This document shows positions 8,288 through 16,740 of a stretch of DNA of 37,698 nucleotides, piece after piece. The position numbers and the translations under genes are program-made. A model generated the notes under the pieces. It did not search any database and was not told the DNA's origin. It worked only from the letters and a program-made list of their open reading frames with translations. The DNA is from Chloroflexota bacterium (lineage in GTDB: Bacteria > Chloroflexota > Anaerolineae > Epilineales > SHYO01), in the NCBI GenBank assembly GCA_009692745.1, contig SHYO01000022.1:1-37698 (forward strand). Reading direction: 5' to 3'. Position 1 is the stretch's first letter; the number at the start of each line of letters is the position of its first letter.

Positions 8288-9709
8288 TCAGTACAGTTTC
8301 TCCTCGGCATAATGATCTTCGTGCCGCTTTTGTAAGCATTTTTCACAAACTACAACATCCTGTCCCTTTTTATTCGAACAATCAATGCAGAACCAGGTAG
8401 CCCTGGTCTGCTTCTCCTGCGCGGCGCACTCCTGGCATGCAACATAGCGAGGGGCATTTTGGCCGGTGATCTGGGGATATTTCACCCCCACCTGGGGGGG
8501 CGCGATCTCCTCCAGAGTGATTTTGTGCTCTATCCAATCCCCAAAATCGTACACATACTTCAAGGCTTCCCCGGGATTCAATCCCAATCCTGCAATATGC
8601 CAGTCCCCTCCCTCGCCTCCCCCAAAAGGCTCGATGTTACCCAAAGCAACTTCCCGCACACGCTTGCCTTTGCCGCGCGGGATCAACTTCCAGAAGCCGC
8701 CCAGGTGGTCAGAGGTATCATGCTGAAACGCGGTGCGCAGCATTTTATCGAAATTACCCAGGGTCTGCTTTCCCTGGATTTCGATGCTGCGCCACAACCC
8801 GGGACGATGCCAAAGTGCCGCCTTAAAGCGATAGATTTGTTGCCCCTGAGCTTTAGTAAATGGTTCCTCCGATATTTCTTCTATATCATTTCCGAAAATG
8901 AAATCCAGCGGCGCGCGCGCTTCAGCATAGCGGATATAAGTATCAAATATTCTGATGCGCGAATCTCCGCCTAAAGTCTTCATCCAATGGTCCCCGGGAT
9001 AACCCCTGGCATCTTTCAGAAGCACATAGGCAGTAGGAATGGCTTGCCTGATCCAAAGCTGCTCGTCTTGAGCTTCCTCCAGCATACTGAAAACCAGGTC
9101 CACCAATGCTTGATTTTGCTGTTCAACCTCTTTTTTGTTACGGTTGCTGGCCGGTTCATAGTCCAACCGGAAGTGACCGGTTCCCCAATCCAAGATAGTA
9201 ACCAGGATACTATCATTGCGCTTCACCTTTAAGGCCCGGAACCAGTCGCTGAAGTTAATGGCATGAATCTGGAAGGTAGGCGGCCCAAGAAATAGCTGGA
9301 GCCCCTCCGCCTTCCGGTCGACAGGCACGATGGGTGCGGCTACGGGGTGACCATTCCCATCTTGAAACCGCAAATCCTCTGATTTGATCTTCTCATGGCA
9401 GAAATACATAAAGCTCTCCAGGGGAATTATCCCCTGGGCGGTCTCTTTTTCATCCAGGTTGAGCCGGAAGCGGATACCCTGCAGGGCGATGCGCAGCGGA
9501 ACAATGGTTTTCCGATCCAAATATACCAGAGACTTACCTATCTGTTCCCAGCGCATTTTATCGCGAATAGAATCCGCGGGCTTTTTGGCCTGAGAAGGGC
9601 GGATAGCCAGTACCCGCTTAACGAACTCCTCCATCTCGATGGGACCGTCCAATTGGTCTGCAATTTGCTGAATCGCTGCACTGAGGGTAATGGGCTTATC
9701 GTCAGGCAT
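8288..9709 (-). CDS. pRiA4b ORF-3-like domain protein with C-terminal zinc finger
   Basis: A 473-residue protein. Residues 1-50 look like a small helical winged-helix module; 288-400 match the plasmid pRiA4b ORF-3-like domain (IYRFKAALWHRPGLWRSIEI, FGGFW-like repeats, YVYDFGDWIEHKI); 424-465 form a Cys/His-rich tail (Cys424, 427, 440, 443, 454, 457 and His462, 465) that could bind two zinc ions in a B-box-like way. The role of the family is not known. It is the first gene of a three-gene unit with the deacetylase and the glycosidase-like gene. The ATG has AAGGAG six bases upstream and a good promoter at 9752-9780. Domain naming is from motif recognition; the N-terminal and zinc assignments are inference. 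Confidence 0.78.
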   Translation of the reverse strand: MPDDKPITLSAAIQQIADQLDGPIEMEEFVKRVLAIRPSQAKKPADSIRDKMRWEQIGKSLVYLDRKTIVPLRIALQGIRFRLNLDEKETAQGIIPLESFMYFCHEKIKSEDLRFQDGNGHPVAAPIVPVDRKAEGLQLFLGPPTFQIHAINFSDWFRALKVKRNDSILVTILDWGTGHFRLDYEPASNRNKKEVEQQNQALVDLVFSMLEEAQDEQLWIRQAIPTAYVLLKDARGYPGDHWMKTLGGDSRIRIFDTYIRYAEARAPLDFIFGNDIEEISEEPFTKAQGQQIYRFKAALWHRPGLWRSIEIQGKQTLGNFDKMLRTAFQHDTSDHLGGFWKLIPRGKGKRVREVALGNIEPFGGGEGGDWHIAGLGLNPGEALKYVYDFGDWIEHKITLEEIAPPQVGVKYPQITGQNAPRYVACQECAAQEKQTRATWFCIDCSNKKGQDVVVCEKCLQKRHEDHYAEEKLY

Positions 9710-9751
9710 AGGTGGCTCCTTCTCTCTTTTCCGGCATCATGAATGATAAAA

Positions 9752-9780
9752 ATTATAGCCTGAATCCTGTTGCCGGTCCA
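9752..9780 (-). promoter_or_regulatory. Sigma70-type promoter of the pRiA4b-deacetylase-glycosidase unit
   Basis: On the minus strand a perfect TATAAT (9757 down to 9752) lies 17 bases after TGGACC (9780 down to 9775), which matches TTGACA at four of six positions. It points at the gene starting at 9709, leaving a leader of roughly 35 bases. Confidence 0.6.
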
Positions 9781-9899
9781 GGTGTGGAGACGCTCACATA
9801 CTGTCTTTAGCCATCGATCCCAGGGATCCACGGCTGCTTCATGCCGTGCGAGAGTACTCGCATATAGGGCGAGGGCGCGTTCAATACCGTGAACGGTCT

Positions 9900-10955
9900 C
9901 TACCCAGGCGTATGCCAGAGCCCGAACCGGGCTTTCGCCTGCAGCACCCGGCGCACCGCCTCATCCAACCGCGCGGAGGGAATCTCCCCGTAGCGCACCC
10001 CTTCCTGGAGGGCTGTGTGCGCCTGGTAGTTCAGCGCGTGACCGCAGTTGAAGAGCAGCAGATCCGCCCCCGCGGCCAGCGCGGTGGCTGCTGCCACCGG
10101 TACCGGGTATCCGCTGGCTTGCAGCGCGCCCATCTCCAGGGAGTCAGTCAAGCGGAGGCCGCCGTACTGCAGCTCATCGCGCAGCAAGCCGGTCATCACG
10201 TTGGGTGAGAGCGTGGCCGGCATGTTGGGCATGGGGTCAATTGCCGGGAAGGAGATGTGGGCGGACATAATCCCGGCTACGCCGGCGGCGATCGCCGCCT
10301 TGAATGGTATAAATTCCACTTGCTCCAGGCGCGCCCGGTCGTGGGGTATCACGGGCAGTCCCAGGTGTGAATCTACGCTGGTATCGCCGTGACCGGGAAA
10401 GTGCTTGCCCACTGTCATGATACCCTCAGCTTGCAACGCTTCGATAAAGGCTACGCCACAGGCTGCCACCAGGGCCGGGTCGTCGCCGAAGGAGCGGTTG
10501 CCGATCACAGGATTGGCCGGGTTGTTGTTCACATCCAGCACCGGGGCCAGGTCCATGGTAATACCCGCCGCCCGCATCTCCGTGGCCATCGCCCGGGCAA
10601 TTGCCCGGGCAGTACCAGGCGGATCTACGGCGGCGCCCACCGCCTGGGCGCTGGGAAATTCGGTAAAGCCGGTTGCCCGGCGCAGGCGCGCCACGCGGCC
10701 GCCCTCCTGGTCGATGCTGATGATTAGCCGGGGTCCCCCGTTGGCCTGCGCCGTCTGCTGCAAATCGGCGGTAAGCTGCGCTAATTGGGCAGGGGAGACT
10801 ACATTGCGCGCGAAGAGCACCACCCCCCCGGGGCGTATTTGCTCGAGCATACGCCGCAAATCATCCGTGAGGGCAGTCCCATCGAAACCGAAGGCCATCA
10901 CCTGACCGGCTTTTTCAGCCAGCGTCATGCGGGCCAACCATGCGTCAACAGTCAT
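9900..10955 (-). CDS. nagZ: Beta-N-acetylglucosaminidase, glycoside hydrolase family 3 (NagZ type)
   Basis: A 351-residue GH3 enzyme that removes beta-1,4-linked GlcNAc, in peptidoglycan recycling typically from GlcNAc-(anhydro)MurNAc. The NagZ signature KHFPGHGDTSVDSH (184-197) carries the His/Asp acid-base dyad, and TDSLEMGA (270-277) the nucleophile Asp271; IDQEGGRVARL (81-91) binds the sugar. Length is that of single-domain Gram-negative NagZ, without the long extra domains of secreted Bacillus forms. No signal peptide is visible, so it is expected in the cytoplasm. It is the last gene of the nine-gene salvage operon, nine bases after the Gfo/Idh gene. There is no strong terminator in the ~190 bp that follow. 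Confidence 0.93.
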   Translation of the reverse strand: MTVDAWLARMTLAEKAGQVMAFGFDGTALTDDLRRMLEQIRPGGVVLFARNVVSPAQLAQLTADLQQTAQANGGPRLIISIDQEGGRVARLRRATGFTEFPSAQAVGAAVDPPGTARAIARAMATEMRAAGITMDLAPVLDVNNNPANPVIGNRSFGDDPALVAACGVAFIEALQAEGIMTVGKHFPGHGDTSVDSHLGLPVIPHDRARLEQVEFIPFKAAIAAGVAGIMSAHISFPAIDPMPNMPATLSPNVMTGLLRDELQYGGLRLTDSLEMGALQASGYPVPVAAATALAAGADLLLFNCGHALNYQAHTALQEGVRYGEIPSARLDEAVRRVLQAKARFGLWHTPG

Positions 10956-10964
10956 ACTAGCGTT

Positions 10965-11990
10965 TTACCCTATCATAACGGGCTGTCGTGTGCGTAGCGA
11001 CTCGATGACGGCGGCCTGGGCTTCGGTAACCATGAGGGTGCGCTGCGGCGAGGTCTGGGGTTCGCGCTTGTCCAGAATGCAGCTCACAAAATGGCGCACG
11101 GAGTCCGTGAAGGCGCCGGTAATCTTCCCGCCCACTTCATCGGCGGTGTGTGGTCCGCTGAATTTGATCTCTTGCCCACCTTTAGTGTTGAACCATTCGG
11201 CGCTGCGGCTGCGATTGTTGTACATGATCGCGCCCTCTGTGCCGATGATTTGCATATATCCGTCTGCCACGCGCGGATAGGTGTTGGGGTGAATCCAGGA
11301 GGCATGGAAGTTGGTGCTCACGCCGCCCTCACATTGGATCAGCGCGTTCAGACCGTCGTGTACCGGAATACCTTGTTCGTCCAGTGTGCCGCGCGTTTCG
11401 TGGGCAAAAACCTGCACCGGCCTGGCGCCCAGGAACCAAAACGTCAGGTCCAAATCATGACTTGACATAAAATAGATGGGCGAGGTCTGCGCTGACCAAC
11501 TGCGAATCATGCCCGTAGGGACGGAGATGGTATCGAATTTGACCGAGATGATCATGCGCGGTTTGCCGATCAAGCCGCTCTCAATGGTCTGTTTGATCCA
11601 TTGGTGGTCGGTGACAAAGCGCTGGCTATAGTTGACCATCACGGTGACTTTAGCGGCGGCGGATGCGGCCGCCATTTCCCGCGCCTCGGCGGCGCTGATC
11701 GCCAGCGGTTTCTCGACAAAGACGTGCTTCCCCGCTTGGATCGCAGCTATCACGGGATCGCGGTGTAGATGGTCGGGCGTGGCTACGGCTACAGCGTCAA
11801 TCTTTTCATGGGCCAACGCCATATTCAGATCCTCATAGAACGGCGCGCCGACCTGCTGCGCCACGGTGCTACGGGCCGGGTTGAAATCCACCACCGCGCC
11901 GACTTCGGTGTCCGGCTGTTCGTGGAACACCCGCGCGTGGCGCGAGCCCAACATGCCGGCGCCCACGATGGCGACTCTCAACTTGTCCAT
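10965..11990 (-). CDS. Gfo/Idh/MocA family NAD(P)-dependent oxidoreductase
   Basis: A 341-residue sugar oxidoreductase. The Rossmann motif VGAGMLGSRHA starts at residue 9, the sugar-binding EKP is 93-95 (FVEKPLAIS), and the C-terminal half has the alpha/beta fold of the family with HDLDL. Start 11990 is chosen because AAGGAG precedes this ATG and the Rossmann strand begins three residues later; the frame runs further upstream only by overlapping the permease gene. It lies between the second permease and nagZ in the salvage operon, so its substrate is probably an amino sugar or a derivative of MurNAc, GlcNAc or a linked sugar. That substrate idea is inference; the family covers many sugars. 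Confidence 0.9.
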   Translation of the reverse strand: MDKLRVAIVGAGMLGSRHARVFHEQPDTEVGAVVDFNPARSTVAQQVGAPFYEDLNMALAHEKIDAVAVATPDHLHRDPVIAAIQAGKHVFVEKPLAISAAEAREMAAASAAAKVTVMVNYSQRFVTDHQWIKQTIESGLIGKPRMIISVKFDTISVPTGMIRSWSAQTSPIYFMSSHDLDLTFWFLGARPVQVFAHETRGTLDEQGIPVHDGLNALIQCEGGVSTNFHASWIHPNTYPRVADGYMQIIGTEGAIMYNNRSRSAEWFNTKGGQEIKFSGPHTADEVGGKITGAFTDSVRHFVSCILDKREPQTSPQRTLMVTEAQAAVIESLRTRQPVMIG

Positions 11991-12007
11991 AATGCGCTCC
12001 TTATGAT

Positions 12008-12838
12008 TTAGCCTTTCAGCGCGCCCATACGCACACCTTCGAGGAAGTATTTTTGGAAGAGCAGGAAGAAGGCGATCATCGGCAGCGCTGCGAGAGCCGC
12101 GCCGGAGAAGATAATACCCCAGTCGGTCATAAATTCCCCTTGTAGATTGGCTACCCCCACGGTCAGGGTATAATTTTGCGCTGTATTCAGGGCGATGACG
12201 GGCCACAAGAAATCGTTCCAACTGCGCACAAAGGTGAATATGGCCAGCGCCGCGATAGCCGGTTGCGACAGGGGCAGAATCACGTTGCGGAATACGCCGA
12301 ACTCATTGCAGCCGTCAATGCGCGCCGCATCTTCAAGCTCCGAAGGCAGCGTCTGGATGTATTGCCGCATCAGGAAGATGCCAAAGGCGTTGGCCGTGCC
12401 CGGCAGGATTAGCGCCCATAGGCTGTCAATCAACCCTAGTTGGCGGTTGATGATATAGAGCGGGATGAAGGTGACGTGAATCGGAATCATCAATGTGCTG
12501 ATCACCAGCCAGAAGAGAATATTGCGCAAGGGGAAGCGCTTTTTGGCAAAGGCATAGCCCGCCAGCGTATCGAAGAAAATGTGCCACGCGGTGACGGCGC
12601 ACGCGACGACCAGGCTGTTGATCATCCAATTGGTGTAATTCTTGGTGTTGCCCAACAGGCGCAGAAAATTGTCGAGCTTGAAGGCGGGGATCAGATTCGG
12701 TGTGAGCGGCGGTGTGGATGTGATAGGCGTGAAGGCATTGACGAACAGCCAGTACATCGGGAATAAAGCAATAATCCCGGTAATCACCAATGTGCTCCAA
12801 ACAAGTACCCGACCTAAGGAGAGCCTGTGATTTATCAT
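12008..12838 (-). CDS. Carbohydrate ABC transporter permease, MalG/UgpE family
   Basis: A 276-residue inner-membrane permease with six predicted transmembrane segments, the first at about 12-34. The cytoplasmic EAA loop that docks on the ATPase reads EDAARIDGCNEFGVFRNVILP, close to the MalG consensus. It forms the channel with the MalF-type permease encoded 28 bp upstream. No ATP-binding gene is present in the operon, so a shared MsmX/UgpC-type ATPase elsewhere is expected. The context with anmK, murQ, namZ and nagZ suggests uptake of cell-wall amino sugars. Confidence 0.93.
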   Translation of the reverse strand: MINHRLSLGRVLVWSTLVITGIIALFPMYWLFVNAFTPITSTPPLTPNLIPAFKLDNFLRLLGNTKNYTNWMINSLVVACAVTAWHIFFDTLAGYAFAKKRFPLRNILFWLVISTLMIPIHVTFIPLYIINRQLGLIDSLWALILPGTANAFGIFLMRQYIQTLPSELEDAARIDGCNEFGVFRNVILPLSQPAIAALAIFTFVRSWNDFLWPVIALNTAQNYTLTVGVANLQGEFMTDWGIIFSGAALAALPMIAFFLLFQKYFLEGVRMGALKG

Positions 12839-12866
12839 TTATGGTTACGCCTGGCGAGGATACGCC

Positions 12867-13808
12867 TTAATACTCAACGTCACTTTGCAAGAATCGGAAT
12901 TGAAACACAGCGATGGCCGAAATCATAATAAAAAGCACGAAAGCTTGGGCTGCGGCGACGCCGAAGTTGAAATCCTTGAATCCGTTGTTGTAGATCTGGG
13001 TCACGATGGTTTGGGTTGAATTGCCGACGCCGCTGGGCACCATGACGTAGATGCGCTCGAACACCTCAAAGCTGGCGATAGTATATAATACCACCAGGTA
13101 GAGGGTAGTGGATTTAATCAGTGGTACGGTAATGTTCCACCATTTTTGGATGGGGTTAGCGCCATCCAGGTCGGCCGCTTCGTAAAAATCGGTGGGGATG
13201 CTGCCCATCGCTGCGCTATAGAGTACCACGGCCGTCGCCGGCACGGTCAGCATGGCCGAGAGGGTAACGCTACCCAGGGCGATATCGGGATTCGACAGCC
13301 AGCGTACCGGCTCTTGTCCCATCAGGCGCAATAGATAGTTGGCAAAGCCCCATTGCCCGTTGAAGATATAGGCCCAGGTCATGCCGACAATCAGGGCGCT
13401 GGTTACGGCGGGCAGATAATACGCGGCGCGAAAAAAGGTCCGCAGGCGGTGGCCCAGGGGTTGGATCAGACTCGCTAGAATTAACCCCACGAAAATATTA
13501 GTCGTGACCGTGAAGAATGAATAGAGCAGGGTGTTGCGGATGGCGGTGATGAAGAGGCCGCCGAACATAGTGAATGCTTGCTCATAGTTGGCATAAAATG
13601 GCGAGACCCATGCGCCGCCCCGCACCAGGCTAAATTTCTGGAACGAGATGACGAACGACCACAGAACCGGGAAAAGCACAAAGATGGCAAACGTCAGCAT
13701 GCTAGGCAGGATAAAGGCATAGCTCCAGCCGTACTTGTGGAAGAAATTGCGCACAGGCGACTTGTGAACAGGCGACCTGCGCACAGATGTGTTTTGAACA
13801 GATCCCAT
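12867..13808 (-). CDS. Carbohydrate ABC transporter permease, MalF/UgpA family
   Basis: A 313-residue membrane protein with about six transmembrane segments and the EAA loop EAADLDGANPIQKWWNITVP. It pairs with the MalG-type permease just downstream. The N-terminal tail (residues 6-20) is built of three near-identical five-residue units (SVRR, SPVHK, SPVRN) encoded by imperfect 15-bp repeats, which is unusual and probably of no consequence for transport. A stable hairpin separates it from the binding-protein gene. The ribosome site upstream of the ATG is weak, in line with lower expression than the binding protein. Confidence 0.93.
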   Translation of the reverse strand: MGSVQNTSVRRSPVHKSPVRNFFHKYGWSYAFILPSMLTFAIFVLFPVLWSFVISFQKFSLVRGGAWVSPFYANYEQAFTMFGGLFITAIRNTLLYSFFTVTTNIFVGLILASLIQPLGHRLRTFFRAAYYLPAVTSALIVGMTWAYIFNGQWGFANYLLRLMGQEPVRWLSNPDIALGSVTLSAMLTVPATAVVLYSAAMGSIPTDFYEAADLDGANPIQKWWNITVPLIKSTTLYLVVLYTIASFEVFERIYVMVPSGVGNSTQTIVTQIYNNGFKDFNFGVAAAQAFVLFIMISAIAVFQFRFLQSDVEY

Positions 13809-13831
13809 GGCGGCAACTCACTTTTCGGGTT

Positions 13832-13870
13832 GCGTATCCCACATCTATGCAATGCAGATGTGGGATACGC
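13832..13870 (-). promoter_or_regulatory. 15-bp perfect intercistronic hairpin between binding-protein and permease genes
   Basis: GCGTATCCCACATCT (13832-13846) and its exact reverse complement (13856-13870) enclose a nine-base loop. It lies in the 120-bp gap after the solute-binding protein gene and before the MalF-type permease. No T run follows, so it is less likely to be a full terminator. Hairpins at this place in sugar ABC operons are known to stabilise the upstream mRNA and so raise binding protein above permease; that role is inferred here. Confidence 0.6.
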
Positions 13871-13928
13871 TAGCGGTGTCACACAAAAAATCTGGGTTAT
13901 TTCTCCAACGGATTACTTTTCCGCCGGG

Positions 13929-15401
13929 TTACTTACCCGAAATCATCTTATCCGCTTCGGGAGCGATCTTAGTCATTGAATCTGCCGGCTTGATCTTGCC
14001 GAAGATGATATTCTGATATTCGGGATGGATCAAGCGCGTCAGCGGCGCCCAGTTTGTGATCAGGGGTGTGATCCACATGTCGGGCAACATGGGGATGAAC
14101 AGGTCGAGCGGCGCCGTAACCTTGACGGACTTGCGGGCGCCCGGCGCCAGATAGAAGCCGGTCGGCACGTTGCTACCCGGCGGTACATCGACTTGTACTT
14201 CGGCGCTGGTCAGGTAGCGGCCGAGGTCCATGGCGGCCTGCCGCTTGACGGTATCCTTCATCGTGGCGACTGCGATCAAGCCAACCGCGCCCACCGTGAG
14301 TTTGTTGCCATTGACGGTGGGGTGAGGATAGATGTCAAAGTTCACTTTTGCCCCCACCAGGGTGGGGGCGAAGCCAGTGGCATCTACCACCATGGCGTAC
14401 TGTTTGTTCTGGAAACCGCCTTTCACATCTGAGTCTTTCAGGGAGCCAAAGTCCGGCGGCGTCACCTTGTGTACCAGTGCCAGGTCCGCGAAACGCTGCA
14501 GCGCGGCAGCCGTCTTCGGGGTGTTAAAGGCGAACTTGCCATCCTTGCCGATTGGGCGCACGCTGGGGTCTTCGTTCATCCATAGGCCCCAGGTGTTGAT
14601 CACACCGGGATCGATGAAACCGGCAAAGCCGTATACCTGGTCGCCGTTGGCCCGCTTAAAAGTCGTCTTTTTGGCTGCGTCGACGAATTGATCCCAGGTC
14701 CAGTCCTTCGGCGGTAATGCCACCTTGGCTTCGGCAAATACGTCCTTGTTTACATAAATGCCCATCGGTACGACCCAAAGAGGCCAGGCATACGCCTTGC
14801 CGCCCTTCAAACGGGTGACGTCCAGAATGTTGGGCAGAATATCCGCCTTGTCGGCCTCGGTCAGGTACGTGTCAATCGGCTCGACCAGATCATCTGCTAC
14901 AAACTGCGGCAGGCGGTCTGACGGCAGACGCAGCAGGTCGATATTCTGGCCGCTTTGCAGCGCGGTAGTAAGCTTGGTGAAGCCTTCGTCGTTGGGTGGG
15001 TAGCCGGTGATGACCACCTTGACGTCCGGGTTGTCGATCATGAACTGGGATACGGCATTGTCAAACGGGTTGGCGAAGGCGTTGCCCGGTGTGTACCCCA
15101 GCACCCACAGGTTCAACGTGCCCTTATAGGCGCTGCTGCTCTTGCGGATACCGCCCTTGGCGGTGCGGACAGGCGTGGCGGCAGCCGTCGGCGCGATAGT
15201 GGCTGCCGCTGCCGGGGCAGTGGTAGCGGCGGCAGCCGGCGCGGTGGTGGGTGCGGGTGCGGTCGTCGCCGCCGGGGCTGCGGCCGCTTTGGTAGGCGCC
15301 GGGGGAGCAGTGGTAGCCGTAGGCGCCGCCGCGCTTCCGCCACAGGCCCCTACCAGGGCTGCGACTAAGATCAGTACCAACAAAATCATGATGCGTTTCA
15401 T
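13929..15401 (-). CDS. ABC transporter extracellular solute-binding lipoprotein (family 1)
   Basis: A 490-residue sugar-binding lipoprotein. The N-terminal signal MKRIMILLVLILVAALVGAC ends in a lipobox with Cys20, to be lipidated. It is followed by about 65 residues of Ala/Thr/Pro linker typical of Chloroflexota lipoproteins and then a family 1 solute-binding domain (GTLNLWVLGYT to the C-terminus). Start 15401 is chosen for the strong GGAGG six to seven bases upstream and because the signal peptide starts there. It delivers substrate to the two permeases downstream. Operon context points to GlcNAc/MurNAc-containing sugars as ligand, which cannot be proved from sequence. The GC-rich linker creates long false frames on the other strand. 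Confidence 0.93.
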   Translation of the reverse strand: MKRIMILLVLILVAALVGACGGSAAAPTATTAPPAPTKAAAAPAATTAPAPTTAPAAAATTAPAAAATIAPTAAATPVRTAKGGIRKSSSAYKGTLNLWVLGYTPGNAFANPFDNAVSQFMIDNPDVKVVITGYPPNDEGFTKLTTALQSGQNIDLLRLPSDRLPQFVADDLVEPIDTYLTEADKADILPNILDVTRLKGGKAYAWPLWVVPMGIYVNKDVFAEAKVALPPKDWTWDQFVDAAKKTTFKRANGDQVYGFAGFIDPGVINTWGLWMNEDPSVRPIGKDGKFAFNTPKTAAALQRFADLALVHKVTPPDFGSLKDSDVKGGFQNKQYAMVVDATGFAPTLVGAKVNFDIYPHPTVNGNKLTVGAVGLIAVATMKDTVKRQAAMDLGRYLTSAEVQVDVPPGSNVPTGFYLAPGARKSVKVTAPLDLFIPMLPDMWITPLITNWAPLTRLIHPEYQNIIFGKIKPADSMTKIAPEADKMISGK

Positions 15402-15421
15402 CTTTTTCCTCCATGTGCTAG

Positions 15422-15551
15422 GGCTGAGGGTACTCAGCTGCATGTAAATAATTGGCGAACACTATTTCCGTCTGGTCAAAACCTCTTTGTAGTAGGATAA
15501 GTTGCCAACTTATGCGGCGCCTCGCTTTCGTCTGGCTGAGGGTACTCAGCT
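15422..15551 (-). repeat. Pair of identical 18-bp palindromic repeats in the namZ-SBP gap
   Basis: GGCTGAGGGTACTCAGCT occurs exactly at 15422-15439 and again at 15534-15551. Each copy is itself an inverted repeat (GCTGAG/CTCAGC around four bases). Midway lies another perfect palindrome, ATAAGTT-GCC-AACTTAT at 15497-15513. The set occupies the 158-bp gap between namZ and the binding-protein gene, so it may be a tandem operator for an internal promoter or RNA processing hairpins. No convincing -35/-10 pair was found between the copies. Confidence 0.6.
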
Positions 15552-15559
15552 ATACCGTC

Positions 15560-16720
15560 CTACGGGTAGAGCAAATACCGGCTACGAATTTGGTTAAACT
15601 GCTCCAGCCCGTCTGCCCAGGCAGCCGTAATGGCGGCAACGCTCTGCTGCGATTGCAATTGAGCACGGACGGCGCTGTCGCCAGTCAGTAGATCAAAATG
15701 CGGCCAACAGCCTTCCCAGCTCGATGGTAAAAATGTAAAAAGCTGCGGGTTTTGCTCGCAGCAGGCTGCGATGATGTGTAATCCCATACTTACCATCTGC
15801 AGGGCGTTGCGATCTATCACATGTACCTGCACGCCATGACAGACGGTGCTGGCATGTTTGCTGCCGGTGGGTGTGAAGCTAGTAGGGCGAAAGCGTACAC
15901 CCTCGATGTGTCGCGCGTTCAAGGTCTCTGCCAGCCCATAGCCATCCAGCCATGGCGCTCCCACGATCTCGAAAGGCAGACCGGTGCCGCGCCCTTCCGA
16001 TATATTGGTGCCCTCGACCAGGCAGGTGCCAGGGTAGACGAGGGTCGTCGCAAAGTGTGGTATGCCGGGTGAGGTTGGCACCCAGGTCAAGCCGGTCTCG
16101 TCAAACCACATGCGGCGTCTCCACCCATGCATGGCGATTACCTGTAGTTCTGCTGCGATTTTCAATTCCCGGTTGTAAAACTGCGCCAACTCACCGATGG
16201 TCATGCCAAAGCGGATGGGCAAAGGCCCATGCCCTATAAAAGATTGTAAGGCCGGATCGAGCATCGCCCCTTCAACGGTCGTCCCGTTGATAGGGATGGG
16301 GCGATCAAGCACGATCAAGGGTACGCCTTGCTCTGCGCACGCTGCCAGGGTCAGGGCCAGCGTGGCAGTATAGGTGTAAAAGCGGACGCCCACATCCTGT
16401 AAATCATACAGCAAGACATCTACGTTGCTGAACATTTCCCTCGTGGGTTTGCGCACATCCCCGTAAAGAGAATAAACTGGCAAACCGGTGCGTGGATCGC
16501 GTTCCGAGGCGACGCGTTCGGCGTCCCCGATTGCGGCCGCCAGGCCATGTTCCGGCGCGAAGAGGGTCACGAGATTCACACCCGCATCCCGCAAGGCGTC
16601 GATATTCGATTGCAATCCCGCAGTCACGCCTGCCGGGTTCGTCACCAGCCCAACACGCCGCTGTTTTAGCAGGGATAGCTTCTCGTTGAGCAGCACATCC
16701 AGACCGGTAACCACTGCCAT
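15560..16720 (-). CDS. namZ: Exo-beta-N-acetylmuramidase NamZ-like (DUF1343)
   Basis: A 386-residue DUF1343 protein, the family of Bacillus subtilis NamZ, which cleaves MurNAc from the non-reducing end of peptidoglycan fragments such as MurNAc-GlcNAc. Conserved blocks include GLVTNPAGV (24-32), FAPEHGL (54-60), YDLQDVGVRFYTY (105-117) and SEGRGTGLPFE. The frame is open upstream to 16837, but the family start (MAVVTGLDVLL) is at 16720, 20 bp after the murQ stop, so I chose that ATG. Unlike the secreted Bacillus enzyme, no signal peptide precedes the catalytic domain, so it should act in the cytoplasm on imported disaccharides. Family call is firm; substrate is by homology and context. Confidence 0.9.
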   Translation of the reverse strand: MAVVTGLDVLLNEKLSLLKQRRVGLVTNPAGVTAGLQSNIDALRDAGVNLVTLFAPEHGLAAAIGDAERVASERDPRTGLPVYSLYGDVRKPTREMFSNVDVLLYDLQDVGVRFYTYTATLALTLAACAEQGVPLIVLDRPIPINGTTVEGAMLDPALQSFIGHGPLPIRFGMTIGELAQFYNRELKIAAELQVIAMHGWRRRMWFDETGLTWVPTSPGIPHFATTLVYPGTCLVEGTNISEGRGTGLPFEIVGAPWLDGYGLAETLNARHIEGVRFRPTSFTPTGSKHASTVCHGVQVHVIDRNALQMVSMGLHIIAACCEQNPQLFTFLPSSWEGCWPHFDLLTGDSAVRAQLQSQQSVAAITAAWADGLEQFNQIRSRYLLYP

Positions 16721-16740
16721 ACGCTCTGCGACCTGGCTTT

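Noticed and set aside
9710-9899. Possible small gene or RNA between nagZ and the pRiA4b-like gene
   Set aside because: Only a promoter could be supported; the minus-strand frame there has no start site and no likeness.
15113-15447. Several Ala/Arg/Pro-rich frames on both strands
   Set aside because: They arise from the GC-rich linker of the binding lipoprotein and have very low complexity.
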